Assembly (NCBI GenBank): GCA_002943765.1
Contig: PQWQ01000011.1
Location: 186,001-250,000, forward strand
DNA length: 64,000 nucleotides
Source of the DNA: Psoroptes ovis
Lineage: Eukaryota; Arthropoda; Arachnida; Sarcoptiformes; Psoroptidae
Direction of reading: 5' to 3'
A program made the position numbers and the translations under genes. Under the pieces are notes generated by a model. That model made no database searches and was not told the DNA's origin. It saw only the letters and a list, made by a program, of their open reading frames with translations. Shown here piece after piece: positions 60,601 to 64,000 of the stretch. Each line of letters begins with the position of its first letter. Position 1 is the first letter of the stretch.

Positions 60601-62336
60601 CAACACCAGCAGCAGCAGCAGCTGCCGCCACAACAACAGCACAATCAACAACAACATCTTTAAAAAGTTTGACAAATAATAATAATAAAGATGAGCCAAA
60701 ATTATCGACAACGCCAACTATATCATCCATACCAATATTTAGACGTTTATCGCGTACAAATTCGATTGGCACTTTGCCCGGACAATTGCCTCGTTTTTAT
60801 TATCCGCTTGGCCGACCATATTCATCCACTGAGGTTGAAAATCAAATTAAACGTATTGTAGCGATATTTGATCGTTTTTCGAGCCGTACAATCACTCCCA
60901 AAGAATTTGGTAATATATTAAAATTATGTGGCATACCTGTTTATTGGAAGGAACCTTTATTCCGTTCAATATTGAATGATGTTAAAAATAATCCGATTGT
61001 TAGTGAAATGAATGGTGGTGGTGGTAACAGTATTATGCGAAGAACTAATTCTCTCGATCATTCATCTAACAATCGGATTAATAATGGCCCTATGGTGAAT
61101 GGTACCGGTAATGCTGCCGCTGGAGTTCAATTCATTACATGTGATCAATTTATTAATTATTGGAAAAAGTATGTTTCATTACAATTCAATATTCACGTTA
61201 TTTTGATAAATTTATTCAAATTTAGGTTAATATCAATATGTTATGATGATGCTAGTCGTTTTATAAAAATATTAACACAAGGAAGAAGAAATTACATTAT
61301 TCCAGAAGATTTTGAGCCATTGATACAAGATGTAATCGATACACATCCTGGTCTATTGTTTTTGAAAGAAGCCGAAGAATTTCATTCTCGTTATGTACAT
61401 ACGGTTATTGCACGTATTTATTATTGTGTAGATAAAACATGGTCCGGTAAAATTACTTTACCTGAATTGAAAAAATCTAATCTATTAAGAGTGATACATT
61501 TGTTGGAAGAAGAAGATGATATCAATCAAATAACTGAATATTTCTCTTATGAACATTTCTATGTAATATATTGTAAATTCTGGGAATTAGATCAAGATCA
61601 TGATTTATTTATTAGTAAAAATGATCTTGCTAGACATAATGATTCTGGTATTTATTATTATTTGAAATTTTATCATAATCTCTTAAATTTCATATTTAAA
61701 TTCAATTTTTTTTCATTCATTCATTAGCCATATCATCAAGAATGATTGATCGTATTTTTAGCGGAGCTGTTACACAAACGGCTTCAAGAAATTCGCGTAA
61801 TAATCAAATGTCGTACACGGAATTCGTTTGGTTTCTGTTGGCCGATGAAGATAAACGTCATCCAAAAGCAATCGAATATTGGTTCCGATGTATGGATCTG
61901 GATGGTGATGGCTGTCTTTCATATTATGAATTGGAATATTTTTATAATGAACAAGTTAGACGTATGGAAGCAGCAGGTATCGAAGCATTACCATTCACTG
62001 ATTGTCTTTGTCAAGTATGTAACTATTTATAATTTCTATTGTTTTTTCTTTGAAATCATATTAATCTAATATTAATCACATATAAATTCATAGATGATTG
62101 ATTTGATTAGTCCAAAGGATCCATCACGAATAATGTTATCGGATTTGAAAAAATGTCGTTTAACACCGATATTTTTCGATACATTTTTCAATTTAGAAAA
62201 ATATCTAGATCATGAACAACGTGATCCATTTGCATCGCAACGTGATGAAGATGGTGTTTCAATGTCTGATTGGGATCGTTATGCTGCTGAAGAATATGAA
62301 TTATTGGTGGCCGAAGAAAGCGCACAAAATCAGTAA
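51627..62336 (+). CDS. PPP2R3A: PP2A regulatory subunit B'' (PPP2R3 family), nine exons
   Basis: Reconstructed exons 51627-51850, 54526-55155, 57109-57681, 58183-58622, 58712-59814, 60489-61168, 61226-61647, 61728-62014, 62094-62336; all GT-AG, all phases agree, 1533 aa. It targets the PP2A A/C core enzyme to substrates. Residues ~1091-1533 (exons 6-9) closely match the vertebrate PR72/PR130 core: PRFYYPLGRP, VDTHPGLLFLKEAEEFHSRY, SGKITLPELKKSN, YFSYEHFYVIYCKFWELD. There are two EF-hand loops (DQDHD near 1339, DLDGDG near 1414), then FNLEKYLDHEQRDPFA and the EESAQ end. Residues 1-1090 are Asn/Ser/Gln/His-rich low complexity with short ordered islands (exon 2 start; KPEPK and GSVAERVMLFEK in exon 5). 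The core is certain; exons 1-2 and the exon 6 acceptor (60487-60488) are inferred. Confidence 0.88.
57095..57108 (+). other. Possible alternative start of PPP2R3
   Basis: ATG AAT AAA CAT AG lies immediately before, and in frame with, exon 3 (57109). The same AG serves as the exon 3 splice acceptor. A transcript starting in intron 2 would begin MNKHRNFVRED and lack exons 1-2, giving a shorter isoform, as known for the PR130/PR72 pair in vertebrates. No promoter is identified. Confidence 0.35.
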
Positions 62337-63006
62337 TGATAATAATAAATGAGTGTTTTACTTCATAAATCTCTTTTTCTTTTTTTCTACATTTGTTACA
62401 TTTCTTTTCTTTTGATATACAAATTGATACAATTTTTATTTCCATATTTCACACATGCATAACAAAATTAAATATTATCTGTCAAAATCCTTAGTCATTT
62501 CATTTTGATTTTTTTTTAAAATTTATTTCTACTTGTCATAACATTTTAAGTCTTTCTGTTCTACTTATCATTTGGGAAGTTTGTGTTACAATTATTTTTA
62601 TCTAATACCTTTTAATGGTTATATTCAATTTAAAAAAAAATATGAATCAATTTCAATCTTTTGTGATGGGTTGTCTTAGTCGACACATGTTTAATGTATA
62701 AATGAATCAAGATATATTAATGTTCAATGTTTCTATGTATAACCCTTAATCTTATTGTCTTTAACCAATCTATTTCGTGCAATGATGATGATAATAATAG
62801 TCATAATATTTTCATTTTCCTTAATTTGTTCTTGAATTTTTTTTTTCAAACACGTTCTCTGTTGCGCCAAGTTCAATGGTTTAGCTCAGGGAACCGATAG
62901 CCTTAGATAGCGAAATCGACTGTCACCCACAGTTGAGCCCTAAGGCAGTGGACCTGTTCAAATTTTTAATCAATTTTGTTCCATTTTTATTCCTAAAATG
63001 ATTTAG
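62337..63006 (+). other. PPP2R3 3' UTR or alternative intron with a GC-rich block
   Basis: Follows the TAA of the short isoform; AATAAA at about 62344 is very close to the stop. If the candidate donor at 62333 (CA|GTAATG) is used, this is an intron of about 674 nt ending at TTTAG (63006). It contains a compact GC-rich, strongly self-complementary block at 62878-62954, described in the findings. The remainder is A/T-rich with nothing recognised. Confidence 0.45.
62900..62946 (+). repeat. Stem-loop structure in GC-rich block
   Basis: GCCTTAG (62900-62906) pairs perfectly with CTAAGGC (62940-62946). Inside it CGACTGT (62917-62923) pairs with ACAGTTG (62929-62935) around a CACCC loop, leaving an asymmetric internal loop of 10 and 4 nt. 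GCTCA (62884-62888) could alternatively pair with TGAGC (62934-62938). Composition differs sharply from the flanks. It could be a structured RNA, an RNA-processing element or a short exon; unassigned. Confidence 0.5.
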
Positions 63007-63751
63007 TAATAATTATTATCGCGCTAAATCTTCAGTGACGAAAATCAATGAACCATTGATTGATTATGCAGATGATGATGAGGATGAAGACTATGATGAT
63101 CAGGATGATAATGAAGACAATGATGCCGAATATGATGACCATTATGACGATAACAACAATCATGTGAATGATGAATTCAACGAATCTGATGAAGATTTAA
63201 GTACAACCAGTAACAATGATGATGATGATGATGATGACGATGATGATATGGATTCAAACAATAGTGAAAAAATCAATGATGGACGTATACATCTTTGTAT
63301 TGAGGCTACAATCGATCGTTCAAATCAAAATACATATTTACGATCAGATAAATCTAAAATTGATACAAATAATAATGAATGTAAAATCCAAGATAGTATT
63401 AGTGTTGATGAAAATATCAAAAATAGCGATGATAAGGCTAACAGTGATCCAACTAATAATGAAGATTTTTTCAACAATCTTGACAAAGAATTTTATGATT
63501 ATATACAAAATGAATTTGAACAAAATCAAAATAATAATAATCGATCAAGCTTTAGCAACACCAATAGTAATAATCATAGACCAACAATGATTGTGAAACC
63601 AATAAAATTGGTCAAATTAAATCCAATCAATGATCAGCAACAACAACAAGAGCTTTCCTCTAATCACAATAAAAAACATTCCAAAACAATCAAAAATCTG
63701 AATGATGCCAAAAACAATAATTATGATGATGATGATGAAGGTTTTTTTTAA
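63007..63751 (+). CDS. Candidate alternative acidic last exon of PPP2R3
   Basis: An open frame with no usable ATG near its start, so it must be reached by splicing. Acceptor ATTTAG ends at 63006 after a pyrimidine-rich stretch. Joined to donor 62333 in exon 9 (replacing the last Gln and stop), the phase fits and the frame runs to TAA at 63749-63751, then AATAAA at 63873. It encodes about 247 residues: a short neutral start, a very acidic Asp/Glu segment, a poly-Asp run near 63219-63248, then Asn/Ser/Lys-rich sequence. Vertebrate B'' proteins also continue past EESAQ with an acidic tail. That isoform would be 1780 aa. Alternatively it is the last exon of another, unseen gene. Confidence 0.5.
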
Positions 63752-64000
63752 AATAATTTGTCAAAGAAAAAAATTTTTGAATTTTTTAAAAAATTTCAGT
63801 GATTGTTTTCACTACCATTGTATGGCGCTTTATTTTGTAAATTTTTGAAATTTTAATTTTTTTTTCTTTATCAATAAAAATGTTGGAAAATTTCATTGAA
63901 ATCATATTTGTTCACTTGCGATCATTGAATTCATGTTCGCTGCTTTGCGATATGAAAAAAATAATCATTTCAAATAAAATTATGAATAATAAATTGTTGT
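63752..64000 (+). other. 3' flank with poly(A) signal
   Basis: Probable 3' UTR of the acidic exon, with AATAAA at 63873-63878; otherwise A/T-rich sequence to the window end. Confidence 0.5.

Noticed and set aside
62880..62955. tRNA gene
   Set aside because: TTAGCTCAGG looks like an A box, but no D-arm, anticodon arm or T-arm pairing works and there is no proper B box.

Overview
This is a eukaryotic nuclear window, very AT-rich (about three quarters A+T by eye), with low-complexity intergenic DNA and short introns (57-89 nt is common). (CCTAA)n/(TTAGG)n telomere-type repeats, BEL/Pao and Ty3/gypsy retrotransposons, a mariner, and small replication-type histone genes ending in the histone 3' hairpin point to an arthropod. 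The compact, AT-rich gene style fits an acariform mite (dust-mite or mange-mite type). That assignment is an inference; no species is claimed.

Layout. 1-14 kb is mostly non-coding and carries a complete BEL/Pao LTR retrotransposon (8055-13112) with identical LTRs and an intact Gag-Pol. A minus-strand exon at 14218-14653 looks like the first coding exon of a class A GPCR; the rest of that gene is not visible, so the 1-14 kb stretch is probably its first intron. 14.7-25.6 kb is empty except for a decayed mariner (18065-18995). 25598-29913 is a minus-strand Ty3/gypsy-like element with very short (106/107 bp) LTRs, a perfect -1 slippery heptamer joining gag to pol, and a DUF1759-type Gag. 30-38.9 kb holds no gene I can support.

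38946-41082 is the most unusual region. It is a long-terminal-inverted-repeat (foldback-like) element with an 8-bp target duplication and 195-bp arms differing at one base, whose inner ends run into telomere-like repeats. It is a nest: a mixed CCTAA/CCTAAA array, a solo LTR, a hAT end, a Tc1-like end, and a piggyBac-type MITE inserted cleanly into one arm at TTAA.

42.5-49.8 kb is a housekeeping cluster: divergent H2B/H2A sharing a mirrored promoter, H4, a ten-unit polyubiquitin gene with a heat-shock element, and ribosomal protein eL20 (RPL18A). No H3 is found. 51627-63751 is one large gene for the PP2A regulatory subunit B'' (PPP2R3 family). I reconstructed nine exons with consistent phase (1533 aa) plus a candidate alternative acidic last exon. 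Its N-terminal two thirds are low-complexity; the last four exons encode the conserved EF-hand core.

The host genes are unrelated housekeeping and signalling genes lying between transposon-rich deserts. All exon joins were inferred from splice signals, reading phase and family knowledge; no searches were run.
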